Notes: generated by a model not told the origin, from the letters alone. Counted from the first letter of the stretch, positions 8,905-19,153 are shown. The stretch: DNA of 64,000 bases from Vibrio viridaestus (GCF_003856525.1 NZ_RJVQ01000006.1:153369-217368); one strand, 5' to 3'. Numbers and translations are program-made.

Positions 8905-8954
8905 ATGTGGCATAAGCGAAGCAAACGTCGTTTTTATAAAGTAAGTGAGTAAGG

Positions 8955-8982
8955 GTTGAATCCCAAACCTCCAGCCCCATAT
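8955..8982 (+). promoter_or_regulatory. Sigma-32 heat-shock promoter P2 of dnaK
   Basis: GTTGAAT (8955-8961), a 13-base spacer and CCCCATAT (8975-8982) closely fit the RpoH consensus CTTGAAA / CCCCATnT. The expected start lies about 40 bases before the dnaK ATG. Confidence 0.7.
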
Positions 8983-9031
8983 AGGGGTATGTAAGACGAA
9001 AAAAAAACAGAATTTATTCGGAGATAGCCTG

Positions 9032-10945
9032 ATGGGTAAAATCATTGGTATTGACTTAGGTACTACTAACTCATGTGTTGCTGTACTAGATGGTGACAAA
9101 CCACGCGTAATCGAAAACGCAGAAGGCGAACGTACAACGCCTTCCATCATCGCGTACACTGATGGTGAAACTCTGGTTGGTCAACCAGCAAAACGTCAAG
9201 CTGTAACCAACCCAGAAAATACGCTATTTGCAATTAAGCGTTTAATTGGTCGTCGTTATGAAGACGAAGAAGTACAGCGTGACATTTCAATCATGCCATT
9301 CAAAATCGTGAAAGCGGACAATGGCGATGCTTGGGTTCAAGTAAAAGATCAAAAACTAGCAGCGCCTCAGATTTCTGCTGAAGTTTTGAAAAAAATGAAG
9401 AAAACAGCAGAAGATTTCCTAGGTGAGGAAGTAACTGGTGCTGTTATCACTGTTCCTGCTTACTTCAACGATGCTCAACGTCAAGCAACTAAAGATGCTG
9501 GTCGTATTGCAGGTCTTGACGTAAAACGTATCATCAACGAACCTACAGCAGCTGCACTTGCTTACGGTCTAGACAAAAAAGGTGGTGACCGCACAATCGC
9601 TGTTTACGACCTTGGTGGTGGTACATTTGATATTTCAATCATCGAAATCGATGAAGTTGAAGGCGAGAAAACGTTCGAAGTTCTTTCAACCAACGGTGAC
9701 ACTCACCTAGGTGGTGAAGACTTTGATAACCGCATGATCAACTACTTGGCTGACGAATTCAAGAAAGACCAAGGTCTTGATCTGAAAACTGATCCACTAG
9801 CAATGCAGCGTCTTAAAGAAGCTGCTGAGAAAGCGAAGATCGAACTGTCTTCTGCTCAATCAACAGATGTAAACTTACCGTACATCACTGCAGATGCTAC
9901 AGGTCCTAAACACCTAAACATCAAAGTGTCTCGTGCGAAGTTAGAGTCTTTGGTTGAAGACCTAGTTCAACGTTCTCTTGAGCCGCTTAAAGTGGCACTT
10001 GCTGACGCAGACCTATCTGTAGGCGACATCACTGACGTAATCCTTGTTGGTGGTCAGACTCGTATGCCTATGGTTCAGGCGAAAGTTGCTGAGTTCTTCG
10101 GTAAAGAAGCTCGTCGTGACGTGAACCCTGATGAAGCGGTTGCTGTTGGTGCTGCTGTTCAAGGTGGTGTACTTGCGGGTGACGTGAAAGACGTTCTTCT
10201 TCTTGACGTAACTCCTCTGTCTCTAGGTATCGAGACAATGGGTGGAGTGATGACTAAACTCATCGAGAAGAACACAACTATCCCAACAAAAGCGAGCCAA
10301 GTTTTCTCGACTGCAGAAGACAATCAGAGTGCAGTAACGATTCACGTACTGCAAGGTGAACGTAAACAGGCGACTTACAACAAGTCTCTTGGTCAGTTCA
10401 ACCTAGAAGGTATTAACGCTGCACCACGTGGTATGCCTCAAATCGAAGTTAGCTTTGACCTAGATGCGGATGGTATCCTATCTGTATCAGCGAAAGATAA
10501 GCAAACTGGTAAAGAGCAGAAAATCACTATCCAGGCTTCTGGTGGTCTAAGTGATGATGATATCGAGAAAATGGTTCAAGAAGCTGAAGCAAACAAAGAA
10601 GCGGACAAAAAGTTCGAAGAGTTAGCTACAGCACGCAACCAAGCGGATCAGATGATTCACGCAACTCGTAAACAAGTGACTGAAGCAGGTGATGCTCTAC
10701 CAGCTGAAGACAAAGAGAAAATCGAAACTGCAATTAGCGAGCTAGAAACAGCTAAACGTGGTGAAGATAAAGCAGAAATCGACGCCAAAGTTCAGGCTTT
10801 GATGACTGCATCTCAAAAACTGATGGAAATCGCTCAGCAGCAAGCTCAAGCACAGCAAGGTGCAGGCGCTGAACAACAGTCTTCTTCTAAAGACGATGAC
10901 GTTGTTGATGCCGAGTTTGAAGAGGTTAACGACGACAAGAAATAA
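9032..10945 (+). CDS. dnaK: Molecular chaperone DnaK (Hsp70)
   Basis: This ATP-dependent chaperone folds and refolds cytoplasmic proteins with DnaJ and GrpE and, in relatives, down-regulates sigma-32. The 637-residue protein has the ATPase phosphate-1 motif [13 protein letters not shown] at the N-terminus, [13 protein letters not shown] near 195, the [10 protein letters not shown] block near 340, the interdomain linker [15 protein letters not shown] near 389-403, and an acidic tail ([16 protein letters not shown]). The start follows CGGAG eight bases upstream. It is preceded by two sigma-32 promoters and followed by dnaJ. Confidence 0.98.
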   Translation: MGKIIGIDLGTTNSCVAVLDGDKPRVIENAEGERTTPSIIAYTDGETLVGQPAKRQAVTNPENTLFAIKRLIGRRYEDEEVQRDISIMPFKIVKADNGDAWVQVKDQKLAAPQISAEVLKKMKKTAEDFLGEEVTGAVITVPAYFNDAQRQATKDAGRIAGLDVKRIINEPTAAALAYGLDKKGGDRTIAVYDLGGGTFDISIIEIDEVEGEKTFEVLSTNGDTHLGGEDFDNRMINYLADEFKKDQGLDLKTDPLAMQRLKEAAEKAKIELSSAQSTDVNLPYITADATGPKHLNIKVSRAKLESLVEDLVQRSLEPLKVALADADLSVGDITDVILVGGQTRMPMVQAKVAEFFGKEARRDVNPDEAVAVGAAVQGGVLAGDVKDVLLLDVTPLSLGIETMGGVMTKLIEKNTTIPTKASQVFSTAEDNQSAVTIHVLQGERKQATYNKSLGQFNLEGINAAPRGMPQIEVSFDLDADGILSVSAKDKQTGKEQKITIQASGGLSDDDIEKMVQEAEANKEADKKFEELATARNQADQMIHATRKQVTEAGDALPAEDKEKIETAISELETAKRGEDKAEIDAKVQALMTASQKLMEIAQQQAQAQQGAGAEQQSSSKDDDVVDAEFEEVNDDKK

Positions 10946-10994
10946 TCTCTGAACGTTGTTCAACGAGATCTTGTTGACACCTTTTTAAGGTAAA

Positions 10995-11030
10995 AACGGG
11001 CGTTTGGGGAGACTCTTACGCCCGTTAGTT
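10995..11030 (+). terminator. Hairpin attenuator between dnaK and dnaJ
   Basis: AACGGGCGT (10995-11003) pairs with ACGCCCGTT (11018-11026) around a 14-base loop and is followed by a short T-containing stretch. It lies about 50 bases after dnaK and would let only part of the transcripts reach dnaJ, in line with the greater need for DnaK. Confidence 0.6.
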
Positions 11031-11042
11031 TGTAAGCCGTGT

Positions 11043-11097
11043 CGGTTTAGGAAAGTAAAATTGCTATTTAACAATGGCTGATCATTTTCCTAAATCG
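11043..11097 (+). repeat. Stem-loop in the dnaJ leader
   Basis: Bases 11043-11054 can pair with 11086-11097 over 12 positions including one G-U pair (core TTTAGGAAA / TTTCCTAAA), enclosing 31 bases. It lies 58 bases before the dnaJ ATG. It is not followed by a T-tract, so it is not a normal terminator; a leader structure affecting dnaJ expression is possible. Confidence 0.45.
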
Positions 11098-11154
11098 ATA
11101 CATAAAGAGAGCGGTGACCGGCCGTTTTGCAGTAACAAATTGGTGACGAAGAAC

Positions 11155-12303
11155 ATGTCAAAACGTGATTTTTACGAAGTATTAGGCGTAAGCCGTGATG
11201 CCTCTGAGCGTGATATTAAAAAGGCCTATAAGCGCCTTGCGATGAAATTTCACCCTGACCGTAATCCAGGGGATGATACGGCGGCGGAGAAGTTTAAAGA
11301 AGTAAAAGAAGCGTATGAAGTGTTGACCGACGCTCAGAAAAAAGCAGCTTACGATCAGTATGGTCATGCTGCGTTTGAGCAAGGTGGCGGCGGCTTCGGC
11401 GGTGGCGGCTTTGGTGGCGGCGGCAGTGCTGATTTCGGTGATATCTTTGGTGACGTTTTCGGTGACATCTTTGGTGGCGGTCGTCGTGGCGGTGGTCAGG
11501 CGAGAGCGCAAAGAGGCGCAGACTTACGTTACAACATGGAGCTAAGCCTGGAAGAGGCTGTTCGTGGTTGTACTAAAGAAATCGAAATTCCGACACTTGT
11601 TCACTGCGATTCCTGTCATGGTAGTGGTTCTAAGTCCGGTAAGACCGAAACCTGTCCTACCTGTCATGGTCACGGTCAAGTGCAGATGCGTCAGGGTTTC
11701 TTTGCTGTTCAGCAAACCTGCCCGACTTGTCACGGTAGCGGTAAAATTATTAAAGATCCTTGCGATGTGTGTCATGGCAAGGGTCGTAAACAGAAAACGA
11801 AAACGCTTAATGTTAAAATTCCTGCTGGAGTTGATACTGGCGACCGTATTCGTCTTAATGGCGAAGGTGAAGCGGGAGAAATGGGTGCACCAGCGGGCGA
11901 TTTATACGTTCAGGTTCATGTGAAAGAACACCATATTTTTGAACGTGATGGTAACAACTTGTACTGCGAAGTGCCTGTCAGCTTTGGTATGGCTGCATTG
12001 GGTGGTGAAGTTGAAGTACCGACACTCGATGGTCGTGTGAACCTAAAAGTACCAGCGGAAACGCAAACAGGACGTATGTTCCGTATGCGTGGCAAAGGCG
12101 TAAAAGGTGTTCGTGGTGGTGCTGTGGGTGATCTACTGGTCAAACTGGTTGTAGAAACGCCTGTGAACCTAAGCGCTCGTCAGAAAGAACTATTGAAAGA
12201 ACTTGAAGAGTCTTGCGGTGGCGATGCGGCAAGCAAGCACAAACCGAAATCTGAAGGTTTCTTCAGCGGCGTAAAGAAGTTCTTTGATGATCTAACTAGC
12301 TAA
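11155..12303 (+). CDS. dnaJ: Co-chaperone DnaJ (Hsp40)
   Basis: This J-protein stimulates DnaK ATPase and hands over unfolded clients. The protein is 382 residues. It begins [10 protein letters not shown] with the HPD tripeptide at about 33-35, then a long Gly/Phe-rich segment (roughly 75-115), four zinc-binding CxxCxGxG repeats ([32 protein letters not shown]) and the C-terminal substrate domain. An upstream in-frame ATG at 11074 would add 27 residues foreign to the family, so ATG 11155 is used. It forms an operon with dnaK. Confidence 0.97.
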   Translation: MSKRDFYEVLGVSRDASERDIKKAYKRLAMKFHPDRNPGDDTAAEKFKEVKEAYEVLTDAQKKAAYDQYGHAAFEQGGGGFGGGGFGGGGSADFGDIFGDVFGDIFGGGRRGGGQARAQRGADLRYNMELSLEEAVRGCTKEIEIPTLVHCDSCHGSGSKSGKTETCPTCHGHGQVQMRQGFFAVQQTCPTCHGSGKIIKDPCDVCHGKGRKQKTKTLNVKIPAGVDTGDRIRLNGEGEAGEMGAPAGDLYVQVHVKEHHIFERDGNNLYCEVPVSFGMAALGGEVEVPTLDGRVNLKVPAETQTGRMFRMRGKGVKGVRGGAVGDLLVKLVVETPVNLSARQKELLKELEESCGGDAASKHKPKSEGFFSGVKKFFDDLTS

Positions 12304-12325
12304 GCTAGTTCATCGAAATGATTAT

Positions 12326-12356
12326 GGCCAGATAGTATGACTATCTGGCCTTTTTG
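12326..12356 (+). terminator. Rho-independent terminator of dnaKJ
   Basis: GGCCAGATAG (12326-12335), a five-base loop and its exact complement (12341-12350) are followed by TTTTTGTTTT. Confidence 0.92.
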
Positions 12357-12499
12357 TTTTACGGGCACAAATAATCAGAAATGAGTGTAATGTTTTTCCT
12401 GTTAACACGTCTAATGAAGGAGAAAATTGGAAAAGTAACGAATTGAGAGATAGGGTTTAACTAAGCGACTCTCAATAAGATGAATCGATGGAGTAGATC

Positions 12500-13501
12500 A
12501 TGATAATAAAGAACAAAGCCAAGTTGACTGAGGCTGATGTGACACCTGAGGAGATTTATCGGGCTAGACGTCACTTTATGAAAGGTTCGATAGCACTTGG
12601 AGCGACAGCTATGCTCCCTAGCATGCTGGTTAATGCTAAGCCAAGTGAAGTTGAAGGGGAGTTTAATCCATCGACCCCTGATTGGCTGCGTCAGCAAATT
12701 CATCTGGCTAAAGAGAACAGTTTGTCTATCGATGAATCATTAACGCCCTATCAGACAGTTACTCAGTACAATAATTTCTATGAATTTGGCTACAACAAAG
12801 AGGATCCCGAAAAAAATAGCGGTAAATTTCAACCTTATCCTTGGCAGGTCGAAATAGCAGGAGAAGTAGCTAAACCAGGTCAATATGCATTGGAAGACTT
12901 ATTGAAAGGTATCGATCTCGAAGAGCGTATTTATCGTCTGCGTTGTGTTGAAGCATGGTCAATGGTGATTCCTTGGATTGGATTTCCTTTAGCGTCACTT
13001 CTAAAACGATTTGAACCAACCAGCCGTGCAAAATATGTGGCCTTTACGTCGGTAATGCGTCCGAAAGAAATGCCAGCTCAAGATAGTGTTTTTAGTTCAA
13101 TTGAATGGCCTTATGTGGAAGGTCTGCGTATTGATGAGGCTATGCATCCCTTAACCATGATTGCTGTCGGACTTTATGGGAAGTCGTTACCAAATCAAAA
13201 TGGCGCACCTTTTCGGTTAGTGGTTCCCTGGAAGTACGGGTTCAAAAGTATTAAGTCTGTTGTGAAAATCGAACTTAGGGAAACTGAGCCACCAACGACA
13301 TGGAGTCAATTAGCGCCGAATGAATACGGCTTTTATGCTAACGTAAACCCTAATGTGGATCATCCTCGCTGGAGTCAGGCTGAAGAACGCCGATTACCTT
13401 CAGGTCTATTCCGTCCCAATATTATTCCCACCAAAATGTTTAATGGATATGAGGAAGTTGCTTCTCTCTATCAGGGGATGGATTTAAGAAAAAATTATTA
13501 G
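12500..13501 (+). CDS. msrP: Protein-methionine-sulfoxide reductase catalytic subunit MsrP
   Basis: This periplasmic molybdopterin enzyme reduces methionine sulfoxide in envelope proteins, with electrons from MsrQ. The 333-residue protein has a twin-arginine export signal (RARRHFMKGSIALGA near residues 22-36). The block RLRCVEAWSMVIPW carries the cysteine that coordinates molybdenum, followed by YVAFTSVMRP and RLVVPWKYGFKSIKS, all as in YedY/MsrP. The length is normal. A GGAG precedes the ATG. It is followed by msrQ after 18 bases. Confidence 0.95.
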   Translation: MIIKNKAKLTEADVTPEEIYRARRHFMKGSIALGATAMLPSMLVNAKPSEVEGEFNPSTPDWLRQQIHLAKENSLSIDESLTPYQTVTQYNNFYEFGYNKEDPEKNSGKFQPYPWQVEIAGEVAKPGQYALEDLLKGIDLEERIYRLRCVEAWSMVIPWIGFPLASLLKRFEPTSRAKYVAFTSVMRPKEMPAQDSVFSSIEWPYVEGLRIDEAMHPLTMIAVGLYGKSLPNQNGAPFRLVVPWKYGFKSIKSVVKIELRETEPPTTWSQLAPNEYGFYANVNPNVDHPRWSQAEERRLPSGLFRPNIIPTKMFNGYEEVASLYQGMDLRKNY

Positions 13502-13519
13502 TCTTCATATAGGAAATCT

Positions 13520-14125
13520 ATGAACGTAACACTGCGCCGTTGGGTTATTTTTATACTGGGTTGCCTCCCGTTACTTTTTCTTGTCTGGGGTGTTTATTCT
13601 CAAACATTGGGGGGAGACCCTGCTAAGGCTATTGTTTTGAGTACCGGTGAGTGGACGCTCAGAATTCTATTGGTCACTCTGGCTGTCTCCCCCTTGGCTC
13701 GTTATGCGCACCAGCGTTGGATTATGGTTCATCGAAGAATGATTGGGCTATTTGCGCTTTTCTATGCGTTACTACATTTACTGTCTTACTACCAGTTCAT
13801 ATTGGGCGGTGACCTCAGTTTGCTAGGTGCGGAGATAGTGAAACGTCCCTATATTCTCGTTGGTGCACCTGCGGTCATTATTCTGATTACTTTGGGTATC
13901 ACATCAACAAAAGGTTGGATGAAACGCTTAGGTAAACGTTGGCAAACATTGCACAATTTTGTCTATCTGGCATTGGTTCTCGGCTGGGTTCACTTGTTTA
14001 TGCAGGTTCGATCGAGTTATTACGAGTCGTTTCTTTATGGCGCACTTGCTGTCATCGTACTTAGTTTTCGCTGGCCTAAACTGCAAAAACGTTATCAATC
14101 AAGACAAAAGAGAATCTCACATTAA
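13520..14125 (+). CDS. msrQ: Heme-containing membrane subunit MsrQ
   Basis: This inner-membrane b-type cytochrome passes electrons from the quinone pool or a flavin reductase to MsrP. The 201 residues form about six helices of the ferric-reductase-like fold. Landmarks are WTLRILLVTLAVSPL, the RRMIGLFALFYALLHLLSY helix containing a candidate heme histidine, KRLGKRWQTLHNFVYLAL and GWVHLFMQVR. It is directly downstream of msrP (AGGAAATCT before the ATG). Confidence 0.94.
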   Translation: MNVTLRRWVIFILGCLPLLFLVWGVYSQTLGGDPAKAIVLSTGEWTLRILLVTLAVSPLARYAHQRWIMVHRRMIGLFALFYALLHLLSYYQFILGGDLSLLGAEIVKRPYILVGAPAVIILITLGITSTKGWMKRLGKRWQTLHNFVYLALVLGWVHLFMQVRSSYYESFLYGALAVIVLSFRWPKLQKRYQSRQKRISH

Positions 14126-14186
14126 GTCTATTTAGCATCTCGTTATTCCGACCACCTTCACACAGAATCAACCGTATTGATTTTGA

Positions 14187-14225
14187 ATTTTCTCCAGTTA
14201 GATAATTGATTTAGTTGGAGAAAAT
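14187..14225. repeat. 10-bp inverted repeat between msrQ and the pilin operon
   Basis: ATTTTCTCCA (14187-14196) and its exact complement (14216-14225) are separated by 19 bases. There is no T-tract after it on the plus strand. It could end msrPQ transcripts weakly or be an operator for the pilin operon that starts 66 bases later. Confidence 0.45.
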
Positions 14226-14291
14226 ATCGCTCTTAAATTTACCCTCAATGGATTAATCTTATGTCTGTTATCAGCAGCTAAGAGAGCAGAG

Positions 14292-14804
14292 ATGAGGCAA
14301 ATAAAACAGTACGGATTCACGCTTATTGAACTCAGCCTTGTTATGGCGATTATCACTGGGCTGCTTACAATTGCTGTGCCCGATATGTTCAAACTGCGTT
14401 TATCCTCTGAGCGGAGAGAGTGTACTGCAGCTATCTATGGGCTTATACAGCATGCAAAAAGTCTGGCGGTCGCTACTAACCGTCCTTTATGGCTCCATAT
14501 TCGTAACGAGTCGTTAGGTCAACAATGGCGTTTGTCTCTCACCAATACGGACAATATCCCATCGACTAGTAATACGGTTAGCGTTATTGATGCGATATCT
14601 TTTCCAAATATTGTGCTCGATGGCGCTTACTTGAACGATAAGCTGATGTTTTTTCCTGAGAGAGGGAAACTGTCGAGTGGTCACATTAAAATAGCGCTGC
14701 GTTCTCAACCAGGCTCACACCTAAAACTCATTACATCCTTTGGTGCGGCGCGCATACGTATTTGCAGTAACGGAATTCGATATGATGATTGGCCGAAGTG
14801 TTAA
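14292..14804 (+). CDS. FimT/GspH-type minor pilin
   Basis: This is a type IV pilin-like protein. It has a short basic leader (MRQIKQYG) and the prepilin peptidase site G-FTLIEL with the conserved glutamate at +5, followed by a hydrophobic helix. The C-terminal part has a cysteine pair (ICSNG ... WPKC) that may close a disulfide. The protein is 170 residues, usual for FimT/GspH. It heads four co-directional overlapping genes encoding minor pilins. In V. cholerae genes at this place after dnaJ belong to the DNA-uptake/chitin-regulated pilus; the same role here is inferred. Confidence 0.85.
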   Translation: MRQIKQYGFTLIELSLVMAIITGLLTIAVPDMFKLRLSSERRECTAAIYGLIQHAKSLAVATNRPLWLHIRNESLGQQWRLSLTNTDNIPSTSNTVSVIDAISFPNIVLDGAYLNDKLMFFPERGKLSSGHIKIALRSQPGSHLKLITSFGAARIRICSNGIRYDDWPKC

Positions 14805-15402
14805 CCGACAAGGTGGTTTCAGTTTGCTTGAGTTGATGGTTGCTGTATCGATCAGCTCTGTTTTGTTGGTCGGTGCGTCTCGTTGGATGATTATCGAATT
14901 GAAGCAACATCGTCATCTCATTGCGGACCTGTACTTGCGCCAACAAGTCACGATCGTAATGGATATTTTAACTCAACAAATAATGAAAGCTGGATTTTCG
15001 ATAAAAAAGGGCAGCAGAGCGGTGTTGAGCGGCAGTCAATCTACTGTAGCTGTGAATTCTACAGGCGATACCCTTGCATTTATGTATGCGATCACTTCGG
15101 CTGTGGGTCAGTTTAGAACGATTAGTTATCAATTACGCAACAACCAACTTTATCTTTGCGAAAAACAAGTCTCGCATCCCATCACATTCAGCCTTGCCAG
15201 TCAGTCTTCAGCGAGCGCACCTTGTTATCTGGCGTTTGATACAAAGAGAATCAAAGTGCAGGACTTCATCGTCCAGTTAGCAAGCGTTAATACCTCAGTA
15301 GGGAGTAAACCTGTACTCATCAATATTGAATTGAAAGCGTCATTAGTGTCATCACCAAGCACGAAATTTGGTTTGAGCCAATCCGTTTTGATAAGGAATT
15401 GA
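14782..15402 (+). CDS. PilW-type minor pilin
   Basis: This 206-residue protein has a prepilin cleavage site GG-FSLLELM preceded by a 14-16 residue leader, a long N-terminal helix (VAVSISSVLLVGASRW) and a beta-rich remainder with cysteines (YLCEKQ, SAPCYL). The ATG at 14782 is chosen because GGAA lies eight bases before it and the leader is then of normal size; ATG 14785 is nearly equivalent. It overlaps the FimT gene by 23 bases. PilW-like pilins help start assembly at the pilus tip. Confidence 0.82.
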   Translation: MMIGRSVNRQGGFSLLELMVAVSISSVLLVGASRWMIIELKQHRHLIADLYLRQQVTIVMDILTQQIMKAGFSIKKGSRAVLSGSQSTVAVNSTGDTLAFMYAITSAVGQFRTISYQLRNNQLYLCEKQVSHPITFSLASQSSASAPCYLAFDTKRIKVQDFIVQLASVNTSVGSKPVLINIELKASLVSSPSTKFGLSQSVLIRN

Positions 15403-15404
15403 TC

Positions 15405-16688
15405 ATGAAGGATCAGTCTGGAGCAGTGAGTCTATTGGTTGTGGTTATTCTGTTAAGTACGATTTCAGTTTTATCCCTGTCGTCGGTTCGAACTCTGATT
15501 CAAGATATTCATATCAGTCACACGAGAATTGAGCGGGATACGCACCGTTGGCTACTACGAGGTATTAGTAATTGTGTCACGACGTTGATTGCTGAGAAAC
15601 CTTTTGCCGAAGTATTCAACGTATGTAGGGGGAATAACACTGTAACAGTGGATGTATCAAAAGGATTAGTCCGAGATGTATTGATTGAAAGTGGAGAAGT
15701 TGAGTTTTCGGTTGAGCTACCGACCGCCAATAGATCCGGTGTTATCAAAAGCTCGATGGATCTGATATTTCCCAATGTGTTATCGATTAACCCAGATCCC
15801 GGTACAAAGACGGCTTCTGCTGAATGGCAATGTCGTTCGCTACGATATTCGGGTTCTCTGTATTTTCAACAGCTTTCAACGTATCCGTTATCAATGGCAC
15901 CATTTTCGCCTGTGTGGGGATTTCTCCCTTCAATGGAAAGTTGTGCGTCTGAACATTATACCGTGGGTGCCACAAGTGTATCTTCCTTTAAATCTGATTA
16001 TCTTGCTGATGCTGGCTATAAACCGTTCACTGATTTATGGGATGTTAATGAGTCAGATTGGTTTTTATTGATGAAAAATGATGAAGTTGGCCATGCTCCT
16101 TCAACACTAGAGCTTTTAGGGAGCCATAGATTGATTGCCACTAAGGCCGAAGACTTGCCTGTTCCAGCCGCTAATGTGAATTGCGCAAATGGAATCGTAG
16201 AGCAAATTCAGCGTAGTCGGCGAATTATCTGGGTATATGGAGGATGTGGATTGGATGAGCAGGGCGTCAGTACGATCAATAATGCAGTTCAAACCTACTT
16301 TTCTCATGGTGGCGTCATCCTAGTTTTTCATAATGGTCCGCTGTATATAAATGCGAGCACTGCTTTAAACGCCTTAGTGATGGTATTCCAGTCGCAGTTA
16401 GCCACGGATTTAACCTCGCAGTGGCAATCATTGGGATTAGAGAGTCAGGTTAACGATGATATTTCATTATTACCGTTTCCCTCTTTGCAGGCGAGTCAAA
16501 CGCTCGCTTCTCTTGCCTTTGTGCAGAAGGGAACGACCTATCCTAAAGGTGGATTGATTTTGGCGGGAAAAGGTTATCAGGCACTCATACAGTCATCTTA
16601 TTTCGCTTATCAAAAAGATCTGATTGTTGAAGCGTTAGCTATGGTTCGTCCAGTAGAGGTCGTTGAGGGATCATGGTATGAAGAATGA
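15405..16688 (+). CDS. Large PilX-like minor pilin with unassigned C-terminal domain
   Basis: The N-terminus (QSGAVSLLVVVILLSTISVLSLSSVR) is like PilX: a prepilin-like hydrophobic helix whose cleavage site has alanine-valine rather than phenylalanine after glycine. The protein is 427 residues, about twice the usual PilX length. The extra part contains several cysteines and a region around residues 255-330 (RSRRIIWVYGGCGLDEQG, GGVILVFHNGP) that resembles an alpha/beta fold of no family I recognise. ATG 15405 follows AAGGA by seven bases. It overlaps pilV downstream. A tip adhesin or DNA/surface-binding role is a guess. Confidence 0.72.
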   Translation: MKDQSGAVSLLVVVILLSTISVLSLSSVRTLIQDIHISHTRIERDTHRWLLRGISNCVTTLIAEKPFAEVFNVCRGNNTVTVDVSKGLVRDVLIESGEVEFSVELPTANRSGVIKSSMDLIFPNVLSINPDPGTKTASAEWQCRSLRYSGSLYFQQLSTYPLSMAPFSPVWGFLPSMESCASEHYTVGATSVSSFKSDYLADAGYKPFTDLWDVNESDWFLLMKNDEVGHAPSTLELLGSHRLIATKAEDLPVPAANVNCANGIVEQIQRSRRIIWVYGGCGLDEQGVSTINNAVQTYFSHGGVILVFHNGPLYINASTALNALVMVFQSQLATDLTSQWQSLGLESQVNDDISLLPFPSLQASQTLASLAFVQKGTTYPKGGLILAGKGYQALIQSSYFAYQKDLIVEALAMVRPVEVVEGSWYEE

Positions 16689-17112
16689 GCGAGGTATCAC
16701 GTTAATTGAAGTTTTGTTCTGTGTGGCATTAATGACAATAACCCTATTGGGTACAGTGAAGGTAAAGAACCGTATAGTTCAAAACGCCACACAGACTCAA
16801 CATCGTTTGTATGCATATCACTTAGCAAATAAACAGCTTCAGAGTTGGCAGTTATGCGGTGTGAATTGGTCTACGAGTGCGTCATTAGTCAATGTGTGTA
16901 CTTCATTTGATGAGATAGTGGCGAATCAGAAGAATGAATCAGGTTACGCAATAAAAGCGGATGTTACACCGTTGATCCTATCAAACAGTGGTCAAGCGTT
17001 ACTCAAGAGTGTACATATCGAAGTGTCTTGGTATGAAGGAAAGGGAAATAAGCGGAAAGTTGAGGTGAGCAGCCTGTTTTCTCGACTGAACCCATTTTTC
17101 TCTCCGCTGTGA
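16678..17112 (+). CDS. PilV-type minor pilin
   Basis: This 144-residue prepilin begins MKNERG-ITLIEVLFCVALMT, with the cleavage glycine and the +5 glutamate in place, followed by a short domain with cysteines (WQLCGVNW, VNVCTSF). ATG 16678 has GAGGGA seven bases upstream; starting upstream would give a poor leader. The gene overlaps the preceding one by 11 bases, and its stop is only six bases from the stop of the convergent fghA, leaving no room for a terminator. Confidence 0.82.
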   Translation: MKNERGITLIEVLFCVALMTITLLGTVKVKNRIVQNATQTQHRLYAYHLANKQLQSWQLCGVNWSTSASLVNVCTSFDEIVANQKNESGYAIKADVTPLILSNSGQALLKSVHIEVSWYEGKGNKRKVEVSSLFSRLNPFFSPL

Positions 17113-17118
17113 ATACCT

Positions 17119-17958
17119 TTATTTCAGATAACGAGCATGGAACTCTAGGTGGTCAGAAATAAAACTCTGAATAAAGTAGTAGCTGTGGTCATAGCCGGGT
17201 TGCATTCTCAGTGTTAACTCACTACCTGACGCTTTAGCTGCTTGCTCTAGACAATGAGGTTTAAGCTGCTCATCAAGGAAATTATCCGCTTCGCCTTGGT
17301 CTACTAAAATTGGTAAGCGACACCCTATAGACTTAAGTAGCTCTGCTGCATCGTATTGAAGCCATTGCTTACTCTCTGAACCCAGATAAGCCGTGAACGC
17401 TTTTTTGCCCCAAGGACAATCCATTGGATGACTGATTGGGCTGAATGCAGAAATTGAGCTGTATTTATCTGCGTTTTTGATGCCGATTGTTAGAGCTCCG
17501 TGACCTCCCATACTGTGACCTGCAATTGAACGCTTGTTGGTCACGGGAAAATACTCTTCAATTAGCGCTGGCAGTTCATGAACTACGTAATCGTACATCT
17601 GGTAGTGTTGTTTCCACGGCTCTTGAGTTGCATTGAGGTAGAATCCAGCGCCAAGTCCCAGGTCATAACTCCCTTCAGGATCATCAGCAACACCTTCCCC
17701 TCTGGGGCTCGTATCTGGAGCCACAATTACTAAGCCTAATTCTGACGCTTTACGAAAAGCAGCCGCCTTTTGCATGAAGTTTTCATCGCTACAGGTTAAC
17801 CCTGATAACCAGTAAACAACGGGGGCTGGATGATCGTTCGATACGGTCTCAGGAATAAAGACGGCAAAGCGCATTGAACAATTCAGAACTTTCGATGTAT
17901 GAGTGTACTGTTTTTGCCAACCACCGAAGACTTTGTTTTGACTGATATTTTCGAGCAT
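17119..17958 (-). CDS. fghA: S-formylglutathione hydrolase
   Basis: This esterase D-type enzyme hydrolyses S-formylglutathione to formate and glutathione, the second step of formaldehyde detoxification. The 279-residue alpha/beta hydrolase has the nucleophile motif GHSMGGHGAL (serine near 147), VYWLSGLTCSDENF at the oxyanion region, and the catalytic histidine in YDHSYYFI near the end. The start has AAGGA seven bases upstream. It follows frmA by 52 bases that contain a strong hairpin. Confidence 0.95.
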   Translation of the reverse strand: MLENISQNKVFGGWQKQYTHTSKVLNCSMRFAVFIPETVSNDHPAPVVYWLSGLTCSDENFMQKAAAFRKASELGLVIVAPDTSPRGEGVADDPEGSYDLGLGAGFYLNATQEPWKQHYQMYDYVVHELPALIEEYFPVTNKRSIAGHSMGGHGALTIGIKNADKYSSISAFSPISHPMDCPWGKKAFTAYLGSESKQWLQYDAAELLKSIGCRLPILVDQGEADNFLDEQLKPHCLEQAAKASGSELTLRMQPGYDHSYYFIQSFISDHLEFHARYLK

Positions 17959-17972
17959 AGATCTATCCTTTT

Positions 17973-17995
17973 AGTGCCTCTGGTACAGAGGCACT
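17973..17995 (-). repeat. Hairpin between frmA and fghA next to the fghA ribosome site
   Basis: AGTGCCTCTG (17973-17982) pairs exactly with CAGAGGCACT (17986-17995) around a three-base loop. On the transcribed strand it is followed directly by AAAAGGAT, the ribosome site of fghA. There is no U-tract, so it is more likely an RNA-processing or translation element than a terminator. Confidence 0.6.
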
Positions 17996-18010
17996 TTGTC
18001 TGGCTAGTGA

Positions 18011-19153
<1,143 letters not shown>

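Larger units (their letters stand above)
8393..9031. other. Long divergent intergenic region between the TAXI gene and dnaK
   Basis: These 639 bases carry no credible gene. They hold the sigma-32 promoters of dnaK near the right end, an 11-bp inverted repeat at 8474-8519 in the probable leader of the TAXI gene, and a short inverted repeat GTTTGTC / GACAAAC at 8648-8668 (seven-base spacer) that could be an operator. The middle part is AT-rich and I see nothing else. Confidence 0.7.

Noticed and set aside
11182-11545. Open frames on both strands over the Gly/Phe-rich part of dnaJ
   Set aside because: They arise from the repetitive GGC/GGT codons of dnaJ and have low-complexity products with no ribosome site.
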